Source: Clostridiales bacterium
Lineage (GTDB): Bacteria; Bacillota; Clostridia; Christensenellales; Pumilibacteraceae
Assembly (NCBI GenBank): GCA_014799665.1
Contig: JAAVHP010000009.1
Coordinates: 3,755 to 67,754, forward strand
DNA length: 64,000 bases
Direction: 5' to 3'
Shown here: piece after piece, positions 27,308-35,429 of the stretch
Numbering within the stretch: position 1 is the first letter of the stretch
Layout: each line of letters opens with the position of its first letter
The notes under the pieces: generated by a model
Databases searched by the model: none
What the model was told of the DNA's origin: nothing
The model's input: the letters and a program-made list of their open reading frames with translations, nothing else
Program-made: the position numbers and the translations under genes

Positions 27308-28321
27308 TTAATCCTTATAGCCTTTGGGGTTCTTCTGTTGCCAATTCCATAACGACGCGCACATTTCGTCTATACCGAGCTTAGCTTCCCAACCGAGCTC
27401 GCGCTTTGCCTTGCTCGCGTCGGCATAGCACGCCGCTATGTCGCCCGGTCGACGCGGCTTGATCGTATACGGCAGTTCTTTGCCGCACGCTTTTTCGAAC
27501 GCATGTATTACATCTAAGACAGAGTAGCCTATACCCGTGCCGAGATTGTACGTGTATACGCCCGACTTGACTGTTTTATCTATTGCGGCCACATGTCCTT
27601 TGGCAAGATCGACTACGTGAATATAATCTCGCACGCCCGTGCCGTCCGGAGTGTCGTAGTCGTTGCCGAACACACCCACTTCTTTCAATTCGCCTATTGC
27701 CACCTTCGCAATATACGGCGTAAGGTTATTGGGTATACCCTGCGGATCCTCGCCGATCATTCCGCTCTCGTGCGCGCCGACGGGGTTGAAGTATCTAAGC
27801 AACACAACAGTCCACTCGTTATCTGACTTATATATATCGTTAAGCATGATCTCTTGAAAATACTTGCTCGTGCCGTAAGGGTTTGTCGTGCCGCCGATCT
27901 TACATTCTTCGGTAAGCGGCAAAACTTCGGGATCGCCGTAAACGGTTGCGGACGATGAGAATACTATCTTTTTGCATCCGTGCTTACGCATAACGTCTGT
28001 CAATACAAGCGTTCCGTACAGATTATTATTGTAGTACTCTATGGGTTTCGCGCAGCTTTCGCCGACCGCTTTCAGTCCCGCGAAGTGTATTACCCAATCT
28101 ATTTTATGCTCGGTAAATATCCTGTCTAAAAGCGCCGAGTCGCGCACGTCGCCTTCGTACACTGCTACGTTTTTGCCCGTTATCTTTTTTACGCGCTCTA
28201 TGCTCTTTTTCGAGGAGTTGTCGAAGTTGTCTATTACGACCACTGCATAGCCCTTGTTTAGAAGCTCTACACATGTATGCGAGCCTATATATCCCGCGCC
28301 GCCTGTTACAAGAATAGTCAT
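27308..28321 (-). CDS. galE: UDP-glucose 4-epimerase
   Basis: 337 residues. Interconverts UDP-galactose and UDP-glucose with bound NAD in the Leloir pathway. The Rossmann motif TGGAGYIGSH is at 6-15, and the catalytic Ser124, Tyr149 and Lys153 (SSSATVYG, NPYGTSKYF) have the same numbers as in the E. coli enzyme. C-terminal KPRRPGDIAACYAD is typical. In the operon it lies 16 bases after galK. Confidence 0.95.
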   Translation of the reverse strand: MTILVTGGAGYIGSHTCVELLNKGYAVVVIDNFDNSSKKSIERVKKITGKNVAVYEGDVRDSALLDRIFTEHKIDWVIHFAGLKAVGESCAKPIEYYNNNLYGTLVLTDVMRKHGCKKIVFSSSATVYGDPEVLPLTEECKIGGTTNPYGTSKYFQEIMLNDIYKSDNEWTVVLLRYFNPVGAHESGMIGEDPQGIPNNLTPYIAKVAIGELKEVGVFGNDYDTPDGTGVRDYIHVVDLAKGHVAAIDKTVKSGVYTYNLGTGIGYSVLDVIHAFEKACGKELPYTIKPRRPGDIAACYADASKAKRELGWEAKLGIDEMCASLWNWQQKNPKGYKD

Positions 28322-28337
28322 TGTATATATCCTCTCC

Positions 28338-29453
28338 CTATAATTTCTCGACGGTTATCCCGTCTGTTATTGCCACGTCGTAGAAAGTCGGCGCGTAGCC
28401 CGTTGCCTTTTCATACTCGGCCTGTACGTTTTGCTTGAATTCTTCTACCCTGTTTTTCTTTACCAAAGAAATCGTACAGCCGCCGAAGCCTCCGCCCATA
28501 AGCCGCGAGCCTAAACACCCGTCTTGACGTTGCGCCACTTCTACGAGCGCGTCCGGTTCAATGCCCGTCGTTTCGTAGTCGTCGCGCAAAGACGTATGAG
28601 AAGCGTTTAGTAGCTTCCCGAGCTTTTTCATATCCCCGTTTTTTAACGCGGCAGCCGCTTCGTACACTCTTCCGCATTCGGTCACAACGTGTCGCGCGCG
28701 TTTGAATATTACGGGCGGCAGTTCTGCTTTGTATGCGTTCAGTTTGAGCAAGCTCAATTCCGCAAGACAGTTTATCCTTATATGTTTTTGCAGTATTTTT
28801 AGCGCCTCTTCGGTCTGCTCTCGGCGCTCGTTATACTTGCTTTCCACAAGGTTATGGGGTTTATTGCAATTGGTTATAACGAGCGAACAGTCGCCGAGTT
28901 CGAGCGGTATGTATTCGCAGTTTAAGCTGTTGCAGTCAAGCAGCATAACGCTGTTCTTTTTTCCGCACGCCGAAGCGTATTGATCCATGATCCCGCAATT
29001 GACTCCTGCGTACTCGCGTTCAGCTTGCTGTGCTTTTAACGCTATTTCCACCTTATCCAATGGCTCGCCTGCTACCGTCGCAAGCGCCGCTATGGTGCTC
29101 ACTTCTATTGCTGCCGAACTCGACAGCCCGCTGCCGAACGGCACGGTGCAGTCGTATAGCATATCTACGCCGATTATCTTATGCCCCGCGCGTTGCCACA
29201 TAAGCGCCGCGCCCGCTTGGTAGTTCCCGTACTTTAAGTCTTTGTAGCTGTCCAATTTGTTTATGTCGAGCGACACTTTGTCGGGAAGTGTAGTCCAGCT
29301 CAGGTTTATCTTATCCGTGCCGTTGGGCCTTACATACACCGTATTTTTAAGACTTATAGCTGCGGGCATGACCTTGCCGCCGCAATAGTCTATATGCTCA
29401 CCTATTATATTTATCCGCCCTGCAGCAGACATTTTGTAGTCGTAGTCTTTCAT
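28338..29453 (-). CDS. galK: Galactokinase
   Basis: 371 residues of the GHMP kinase family; phosphorylates alpha-D-galactose at C1. The galactokinase signature GRINIIGEHIDYCGG is at 12-26, the ATP-binding PFGSGLSSSAA at 105-115, and the third motif LMGGGFGGCTISL near 315-330. NCGIMDQYAS carries the usual catalytic Asp. The ATG overlaps the galT stop by 4 bases (ATGA). Confidence 0.95.
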   Translation of the reverse strand: MKDYDYKMSAAGRINIIGEHIDYCGGKVMPAAISLKNTVYVRPNGTDKINLSWTTLPDKVSLDINKLDSYKDLKYGNYQAGAALMWQRAGHKIIGVDMLYDCTVPFGSGLSSSAAIEVSTIAALATVAGEPLDKVEIALKAQQAEREYAGVNCGIMDQYASACGKKNSVMLLDCNSLNCEYIPLELGDCSLVITNCNKPHNLVESKYNERREQTEEALKILQKHIRINCLAELSLLKLNAYKAELPPVIFKRARHVVTECGRVYEAAAALKNGDMKKLGKLLNASHTSLRDDYETTGIEPDALVEVAQRQDGCLGSRLMGGGFGGCTISLVKKNRVEEFKQNVQAEYEKATGYAPTFYDVAITDGITVEKL

Positions 29454-30799
29454 GCCGTAAACCCTGCCAGTCGCAAAAATTCCGTGAAATATCTTTGCTC
29501 TTTGAACACCGCCGTGTTTTGCAGTATTCGGTAGCAGATACTACCGAGTTCCTCTTGCATTGCGGTATGCACGTCTTTATACTTGCCGCTCTCGTACAGT
29601 GCTTTTGCTTCGTCGTACACTAGCTTGAACTGTGCATATTCGGGCGACAGCGGTTTGTTTTGCGCTATAAGCTTTTCCACTTCGGCAAGCTCGCTTTCCA
29701 ATCTTCCCGGAAGTATGAACAGCCCTTGCGCTTCAATCAGTCCTATGCTTTCTTTCTTAATAGCATGAAACTCGGGATGCGCGTGGAACACGCCGTCGGG
29801 GTACTTTTCGCTCGTAATATTGTTGCGCAAGATAACGTTCATTTCGTAGCCGTCCGCGCTTTTTATAGCTGTCGGGCTGATCGCGTTGTGTACGCCGTTT
29901 TCGTCCTCTGCAATAATGCCAAGCGTGGGATTACTGTACTCTACCCATGCTTGCATTATTCTGTCCGCTATGTCTACTATCTCGTTGCGGTTCTTGCTTT
30001 TTATCCGTAAAGCCGTTCCGGGCCAATCGAGAATACCTACTGTTGCGGTCGGATATTGTTTATCCTTTACTTCGGTTTTTATCTTCGCCCTGTGTAATGG
30101 CAGCACCTCTCCGCCGCCTTGGTAGTGATCGTGTGCAAGCACACTACCGCCTATCCTCGGCAACGGAGCGTTACAGCCTATAAAATATTGGGGGAAATTG
30201 TCTATGAAGTCTATAAGGTTTTCCAGCGTTTGTCTATCTACGTGCATGGGGGTATGCTCGCAGTTTATCGCTATACCGTGCTCGTTGAAATACCCATACG
30301 GAGAATACTGCCAAAACCATTTTTGTCCACCGAGCGTTATAGATACAGTCCGCAAGTTACGCTTGTGCCTTGCGCCGTACCCCTCGTTCTCGCGGCAAAT
30401 AACGCACTTTGCAAACCCACCGTCTACGCTGTTGCCCGCTTTCGCTTTGTTCGGATCTTTGAATTCGGGCTTGGCCTTATTGATTGTTACGGTCAAGCCG
30501 CTGCTTGTATCAAAGCGTGGGTTCTTGTCCAGCACGTCGCGCTTAACGTACTTGTTGTTTACACAGTATCTGTAAAGCCAATCGGTAGCCGCTTTACTTC
30601 CGTTTGCTTTGTATATCTCGTCGAAGCGTTTATCTATCTTCGACGGCATTAGACTGAGTTCGCCGTAAACGGCGTCCTCGTTTTCCGCACTGTCTTCTAT
30701 GTCAAGAAGAATATTGCTGACGTACATTTCGTCGCGCTCGTCGAGCTCTAAACGCTCTTTCGCGTATGCAATCAGCTTATCTATTTGTTGCACATTCAT
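29450..30799 (-). CDS. galT: UTP/UDP-glucose-hexose-1-phosphate uridylyltransferase, class II
   Basis: 449 residues. Transfers UMP from UDP-glucose to galactose-1-phosphate. It belongs to the Firmicutes-type second class (GalT2), longer than E. coli GalT; LAHDHYQGGGEVLPLH (about 225-240) contains the His-x-His-x-Gln nucleophile motif. KCVICRENEGYGAR and GQKWFWQYSPYGYFNEH are also class-II features. It overlaps both neighbours by 4 bases (galK after it, the PIG-L gene before it). Confidence 0.93.
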   Translation of the reverse strand: MNVQQIDKLIAYAKERLELDERDEMYVSNILLDIEDSAENEDAVYGELSLMPSKIDKRFDEIYKANGSKAATDWLYRYCVNNKYVKRDVLDKNPRFDTSSGLTVTINKAKPEFKDPNKAKAGNSVDGGFAKCVICRENEGYGARHKRNLRTVSITLGGQKWFWQYSPYGYFNEHGIAINCEHTPMHVDRQTLENLIDFIDNFPQYFIGCNAPLPRIGGSVLAHDHYQGGGEVLPLHRAKIKTEVKDKQYPTATVGILDWPGTALRIKSKNRNEIVDIADRIMQAWVEYSNPTLGIIAEDENGVHNAISPTAIKSADGYEMNVILRNNITSEKYPDGVFHAHPEFHAIKKESIGLIEAQGLFILPGRLESELAEVEKLIAQNKPLSPEYAQFKLVYDEAKALYESGKYKDVHTAMQEELGSICYRILQNTAVFKEQRYFTEFLRLAGFTA

Positions 30800-31641
30800 A
30801 GTAGGTCCTTTAACGTGTTTTTAACGTTATCCGAAAAGCGTTGTATATATCCCGTTACATACTCGACTATATCTATGCTTTCGTCGTATATTAACGGCGT
30901 TAGATCCATTGCGTAATTCAATGACGTATATTCGTCGCAAGAATGACTTTGACCGAACGTTGCGTTAGCGTTCCGTCTGCCCTCTACGGCTATATCGTAC
31001 CGTTTGCCGCCCGTTATTTGACTGTCGAACACGGACGACAATGCTCGAGCAAGGTTTTGGTGTTGACTGCAATCGAGCAAAACCTTTTCGTCGTCGTTCA
31101 GCCAATCTAAGTCGCGCCACACTTCGCAACCGTACACTTTTTTAGGCTTGTCTTTGTCGTTTAGCTTTCGCATTGCCTTAATTGCTTTTACGGCTGTTGC
31201 AACATGCGTTTCGTGCTTATCCGCAAGGTTATGGATATACACATGTTCGGGCTTAGTCGCTTTTAATATTTCTACGTAATCGGCTACAACTTGGTCGTTG
31301 TTCTTGTCCTTGACTTGCACAGAAGAATAGCCTAATAAAATTTGAGCCGTGTATTCGCCTACCGTCGCAGCTTTCTTTTGTTCGGTTATGCGTATCTTCT
31401 TCATGTCCTCGTCGGTGTAATTTTCATACAGTCCGTTTCTCGGACTACCCGCGCCGTCGGTAGTTACCACGCCGCAGAAGTTTTTGTCTTTACTCCCGAA
31501 ACATTCGGCTATGGGACTGAACGCCATAAACTCTATATCGTCTTGATGTGCCGCGATACAGAGATGTGTCGTTCTCTTTAACGCTTCGTTTTGTTCCGTT
31601 CCGTCTGGGATATATACTATCGCTTTGTCGTTGAGATTCAT
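30796..31641 (-). CDS. PIG-L/LmbE-family N-acetyl-sugar deacetylase
   Basis: 281 residues. Zinc-binding motifs AHQDDIEFM (31-39) and HNLADKHETHVATA (about 140-153) define the PIG-L (LmbE) family, which removes acetyl groups from GlcNAc-type sugars. It lies in a run of 4-base ATGA overlaps (esterase, this gene, galT), so stoichiometric translation is likely. With nagB nearby and no nagA in the window, it may supply the deacetylation step for amino sugars. Its precise substrate is unknown. Confidence 0.85.
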   Translation of the reverse strand: MNLNDKAIVYIPDGTEQNEALKRTTHLCIAAHQDDIEFMAFSPIAECFGSKDKNFCGVVTTDGAGSPRNGLYENYTDEDMKKIRITEQKKAATVGEYTAQILLGYSSVQVKDKNNDQVVADYVEILKATKPEHVYIHNLADKHETHVATAVKAIKAMRKLNDKDKPKKVYGCEVWRDLDWLNDDEKVLLDCSQHQNLARALSSVFDSQITGGKRYDIAVEGRRNANATFGQSHSCDEYTSLNYAMDLTPLIYDESIDIVEYVTGYIQRFSDNVKNTLKDLL

Positions 31642-32474
31642 TTTACAATCACCTTAAAGCCTTTTGCCCGCAGCCAATCTACGGATAAATCAAACCATTT
31701 ACCGACTTTATATAAATTCTGTTGATGTTCTGTAAAATCGCAAACTTCGTCGTCTGCCAAACTCAAACCGTGTCCGCCGTGCTCAAAGATATGAAGTGCG
31801 AACGGAATTTTGTTTTTTCTATACGCCTGCGCAAGCATTAGACTGTTTTCCACGGGGACGCAATTATCGTTATATGTATGCCATATAAATGCAGGTACGG
31901 CGTTTTTATCTACGCGCTTATCTATAGACAGATTTTTCCGTAGCATTTCGTCGCCGCCCGTTATTACGCTACGCGTGCCCTCGTGCGTATACTCGCCCAT
32001 AGTGACTACGGGATACGACAGTATAACGGCGTCGGGAATTACGTACGCTATGTCGTTATTTACCATGCTCGCTTCGCTTGGCTTTACCGTGGCGAGAAGC
32101 CCCGCAAGATGTCCGCCCGCCGAAAAGCCTATTGCGCAAACTTTCTTTTTGTCTATACAATACTTATCTGCATTATCTCGAATGTACATAACGGCGAGCA
32201 TAGCCTCGACAAGCGGCGTCGGATACGGCGTTTGGACGCTGTAAGATAAAACGAACGAAACGAATCCGCTGTCTATATACTTCAAAGCGACAGGTTCTCC
32301 CTCTCTGTCCGATACTATGGAATATCCTCCGCCCGGGATCACCAGTATTGCGGGTCGTTTACGTGTTTTTATTTCCTTGCTTTCCGTTCGCGCATAGACA
32401 GTCAAATAGCCGCCGTTTGCATTGCCACGGTCTTTATCGGAATATTTATATAGGTCTATCGTTTCGATATTCAT
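31638..32474 (-). CDS. Alpha/beta-hydrolase carbohydrate esterase (acetyl-esterase type)
   Basis: 278 residues, no signal peptide, so cytoplasmic. The oxyanion-type PGGGYSIVSDREGEP motif is near 47-61, the nucleophile serine is in AIGFSAGGHLAG (about 113-124), the acid is probably in WHTYNDNCVPVENS and the catalytic His in FEHGGHGLSL. This is the layout of BD-FAE/Axe-like esterases that deacetylate oligosaccharides after import. It overlaps nagB and the PIG-L gene by 4 bases each. Confidence 0.83.
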   Translation of the reverse strand: MNIETIDLYKYSDKDRGNANGGYLTVYARTESKEIKTRKRPAILVIPGGGYSIVSDREGEPVALKYIDSGFVSFVLSYSVQTPYPTPLVEAMLAVMYIRDNADKYCIDKKKVCAIGFSAGGHLAGLLATVKPSEASMVNNDIAYVIPDAVILSYPVVTMGEYTHEGTRSVITGGDEMLRKNLSIDKRVDKNAVPAFIWHTYNDNCVPVENSLMLAQAYRKNKIPFALHIFEHGGHGLSLADDEVCDFTEHQQNLYKVGKWFDLSVDWLRAKGFKVIVK

Positions 32475-33193
32475 AACTTGCTCGCCGCCTCCTCATCCAA
32501 TATTACCGTACAGTCCTTGTGGTTATACAGTATGCTCGCGGGCAATTTTTCGCTCGGGCTGCCGTACATAAGTTTCGACACTATTTCAGCTTTATTCAGT
32601 CCGTTTGCGAGCACGATTATCTTCTTCGCCTGCATTATGCTTTTCAAGCCCATAGTGTATGCTTTTCTCGGCACTTCGGATATATCTTCGAATAACCGCG
32701 CGTTATCCTTTACAGTACTTTCGGCTAATGTGACTACATGCGTCGTACTGTCGAACGGAGTGTTCGGCTCGTTAAACGCTATATGTCCGTTACTGCCGAG
32801 TCCAAGTAATTGTATATCTCTCGGATACTTGTTTAATATTTCATCATAACGCTTACACTCCGCTTGTTCGTCGGTTGCTATTCCGTTCTCTATGTAGGTG
32901 TTGTTTAGGTCTATATCTATATGGTAGAACAGGTTCTTCCGCATAAAGTACGCATAGCTTTGCGGATGGTCTTTCGGCAAGCCTTTGTACTCATCGAGAT
33001 TGACGGCGCGAATATGTTTATAGCTTGTCCCGTTCTCTTTATGGTCGGCCATGAGTCTATTATACAGCCCGAGCGGGGTTGTACCCGTTGCGAGGCCGAG
33101 CACGGCGTTATGCTTTTCCCGTACTGTTTCTATTATTATCCGAGCCGCTTTCTCGCTAAGTTCGTCGTAGTTTTCGGTTAAAAGTATAGTCAT
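32471..33193 (-). CDS. nagB: Glucosamine-6-phosphate deaminase
   Basis: 240 residues. Converts glucosamine-6-phosphate to fructose-6-phosphate and ammonia. Typical blocks: LGLATGTTPLGLY (31-43), VNLDEYKGL with the catalytic Asp, and LGLGSNGHIAFNEP (about 130-143) with the ring-opening His. The C-terminus is short, without the allosteric extension of E. coli NagB. It lies 8 bases after the GH1 gene in the same operon. No nagA (GlcNAc-6-P deacetylase) is in the window. Confidence 0.93.
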   Translation of the reverse strand: MTILLTENYDELSEKAARIIIETVREKHNAVLGLATGTTPLGLYNRLMADHKENGTSYKHIRAVNLDEYKGLPKDHPQSYAYFMRKNLFYHIDIDLNNTYIENGIATDEQAECKRYDEILNKYPRDIQLLGLGSNGHIAFNEPNTPFDSTTHVVTLAESTVKDNARLFEDISEVPRKAYTMGLKSIMQAKKIIVLANGLNKAEIVSKLMYGSPSEKLPASILYNHKDCTVILDEEAASKL

Positions 33194-33201
33194 GCTTAAC
33201 G

Positions 33202-34500
33202 TTATAAATTCTCGCCATTAGATTTAATAATATCTCGGTAAACATATGCGGAATCTTTGAAAATACGCTCTTGTGTAGTATAATCCACATAAACAAGCCC
33301 GAAACGTTTGGCGTAGCCTTCCGTCCATTCAAAATTATCCAAAAAGCTCCAACAGGAATATCCGATAACGGGCACACCTTCGTCGGCGGCGCGTTTTAAT
33401 TGTTTAATATGTGTGCGCAAATACTCCGATCTTTGTGGATCGTGAACTTTTCCGTCCTCGTATACGAAATCGACGTTAGCCATTCCGTTTTCGGTTATCA
33501 TTATAGGCAAGCCGTAACGCTTGTAAAAGAACTTCGCCGACCAATACATGCATTCGGGAGTCATAGTCCAACCCATAGTCGTACGCGGCGCGCCCATGGG
33601 TTCGCGCTTGCCGAAATATTTGGCATTATATATATTGTAAGCATAAAAATCGAGTGGCTGATGTATAACCGATAAATCTTGCTCGGAGAGCCAATCGCAT
33701 CCATTTGGCGCTTTGCCGAGCACTATAGGATCGGACCACCATGCCGTATTAAATGCACCGCCGTTTTCTTTAATATTAAAACTGTAATCGTATGCTTGTT
33801 GTTCTTCGGCAGGTGTTGACGGCATTTTAAGTTCACCTTGCGTGGGCGCATACCCGATTTTGGGCATAATCTTTGCGTTATCGCGTATAACCTTTACCGC
33901 TTTGCCATGCGCAAGCATTACATTGCGCGATATACTTTGCATTTCCCGATTGCTTACTTTTTCGAACGGCGAATGTTCGCCTGTGCCGTAACCCATAGCT
34001 ATAAAGCATTGCGGTTCGTTGAAGGTTATCCAATACTCCACTTTATCGGAAATCGCATCGACTATGGTTTTAGTATATCTCTCAAACCATTCGGTTGCAA
34101 GCGAGCTTTTCCAGCCGCCTTTTTTATACAGCCACATAGGCATATCCCAATGATACAGCGTGCACATCGGGCGTATCCCGAGCTTTTCGAGCTCTGCGAC
34201 AAGCTCTACGTAGAACTTTACGCCTTGCTCGTTTACGGTAAATTCGTCCTTAGGATAAATTCGTGCAGGAGAAATGGAAAATCTATATGTATTGACGCCC
34301 AATTCTTTAAGCAGTTTAAGATCGTCGCGCCATCTGTGAAAATGGTCGCAAGCCACTTTGTTATCCTCGCCGTTACGTATATGCCCGTCTATAAACGGCA
34401 CATCCCAAACGGACAGTCCTTTCCCACCATCGAGATACCCGCCGTCCTGCTGTGCGGATGCACCGCCTGCGCACCAAATAAAATCTTTTGCAAAAGCCAT
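33202..34500 (-). CDS. Glycoside hydrolase family 1 beta-glycosidase
   Basis: 432 residues from ATG 34500 behind AAGGAGACTTATT; an earlier ATG at 34551 has no ribosome site. Acid/base Glu162 lies in YWITFNEP and nucleophile Glu337 in PIMITENG; GGASAQQDGG near the start is the family's QxEG-like block. No signal peptide, so it acts in the cytoplasm on imported beta-glucosides, beta-galactosides or their 6-phosphates. No phosphate-binding motif is obvious and the locus has an ABC importer rather than a PTS, so unphosphorylated substrates are more likely. Confidence 0.92.
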   Translation of the reverse strand: MAFAKDFIWCAGGASAQQDGGYLDGGKGLSVWDVPFIDGHIRNGEDNKVACDHFHRWRDDLKLLKELGVNTYRFSISPARIYPKDEFTVNEQGVKFYVELVAELEKLGIRPMCTLYHWDMPMWLYKKGGWKSSLATEWFERYTKTIVDAISDKVEYWITFNEPQCFIAMGYGTGEHSPFEKVSNREMQSISRNVMLAHGKAVKVIRDNAKIMPKIGYAPTQGELKMPSTPAEEQQAYDYSFNIKENGGAFNTAWWSDPIVLGKAPNGCDWLSEQDLSVIHQPLDFYAYNIYNAKYFGKREPMGAPRTTMGWTMTPECMYWSAKFFYKRYGLPIMITENGMANVDFVYEDGKVHDPQRSEYLRTHIKQLKRAADEGVPVIGYSCWSFLDNFEWTEGYAKRFGLVYVDYTTQERIFKDSAYVYRDIIKSNGENL

Positions 34501-34513
34501 AATAAGTCTCCTT

Positions 34514-35350
34514 TTAAGATAATAGTAAATTGAAATATTGTTTTGCTGCAAGCAACCAATCGGTTTGAATTATATCGAAACCGAGCCCGAGAAGCTTACC
34601 CCAGCCGTATTCCCCGCCCCTTTCGAGCGAAATATCGTCGGTCATACCCGCGCTCAAAACGGCATTTTCGTCGTAAACTATGGAGTTGCCCCACACAAGC
34701 AACTCATTATCGTGCATTGCGTCGATATAACGTCGTCCTGCTACCTCATCCGACTCGCTGTCGAACAGCGCCTCCACGCCTATGCAGTTGACAGATCCAC
34801 GCAGTCTATCGGTTATACGATCGACATGCTTTACAAACGGCATAAACATTAAATCGGGCGCATACTTTTCGATCTCACGTATTTTTTCTTCGAAAGGATC
34901 GGATTTGACTATTACTTGTTTCTCCACATGCGCGTTTCGGATCTGCTCGGTTATGCCCTTGATGTCGGTTTGAAATTTATCTACGTTTATATAGACCTTG
35001 TCTTTTAAGAATGCGAACGTTTCCGCAAGCGTCGGAATTCGGTAATGCGTCTTGGCTTCGTCATTGTTGAGAATAGGTGTGGACGCAACATCTTCGGCTG
35101 ACATTTCGGCAACGGTTTTTCCCGTTTTAAGATATGCGAATTCCATACCCGGATGAAATGCAAAATATTCTCCGTCCTTGCTTTTTGCAACATCTATCTC
35201 AATTATGTCCGCGCCTTGATCGATTGCAATTTTATATGCGAGTAATGTATTGCACGGTATATTTGCACCATTCACGCCGCGGTGTGCGGCAAGGAACGGA
35301 GTTATTTGCTTTTGTCTGTTTTCAAATATACTTTTATTAAAATCAATCAT
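34514..35350 (-). CDS. Glycerophosphodiester phosphodiesterase-like protein
   Basis: 278 residues. GDPD-family motifs: AAHRGVNGANIPCNTLLAY (about 21-39), DIIEIDVAKSKDGEYFAFHP (about 49-68, with the metal-binding E and D and the second His), and YINVDKF. The usual ENT of the first motif is CNT here, so the glutamate that binds metal is missing or shifted. That makes activity uncertain and the substrate possibly not a glycerophosphodiester. First gene of the operon driven from the 35.4 kb promoter. Confidence 0.75.
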   Translation of the reverse strand: MIDFNKSIFENRQKQITPFLAAHRGVNGANIPCNTLLAYKIAIDQGADIIEIDVAKSKDGEYFAFHPGMEFAYLKTGKTVAEMSAEDVASTPILNNDEAKTHYRIPTLAETFAFLKDKVYINVDKFQTDIKGITEQIRNAHVEKQVIVKSDPFEEKIREIEKYAPDLMFMPFVKHVDRITDRLRGSVNCIGVEALFDSESDEVAGRRYIDAMHDNELLVWGNSIVYDENAVLSAGMTDDISLERGGEYGWGKLLGLGFDIIQTDWLLAAKQYFNLLLS

Positions 35351-35383
35351 ATTCGTCCTGCGCCCCTATTTGAGCTTATTTGT

Positions 35384-35412
35384 ATTATAACAGTCAAGAT
35401 AGTGTATATCAA
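35384..35412 (-). promoter_or_regulatory. Strong promoter of the GDPD-GH1-nagB-gal operon
   Basis: On the minus strand TTGATA (35407-35412), a 17-base spacer and TATAAT (35384-35389). The spacer contains a motif (AGTCAAGATAGTGTATA on the plus strand, 35392-35408) that recurs beside the esterase promoter at 58.1 kb, a likely operator. A related but weaker copy is at 35428-35444, inside the end of the GH36 gene. Confidence 0.75.
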
Positions 35413-35429
35413 TAAACAATGAAAAAAGG

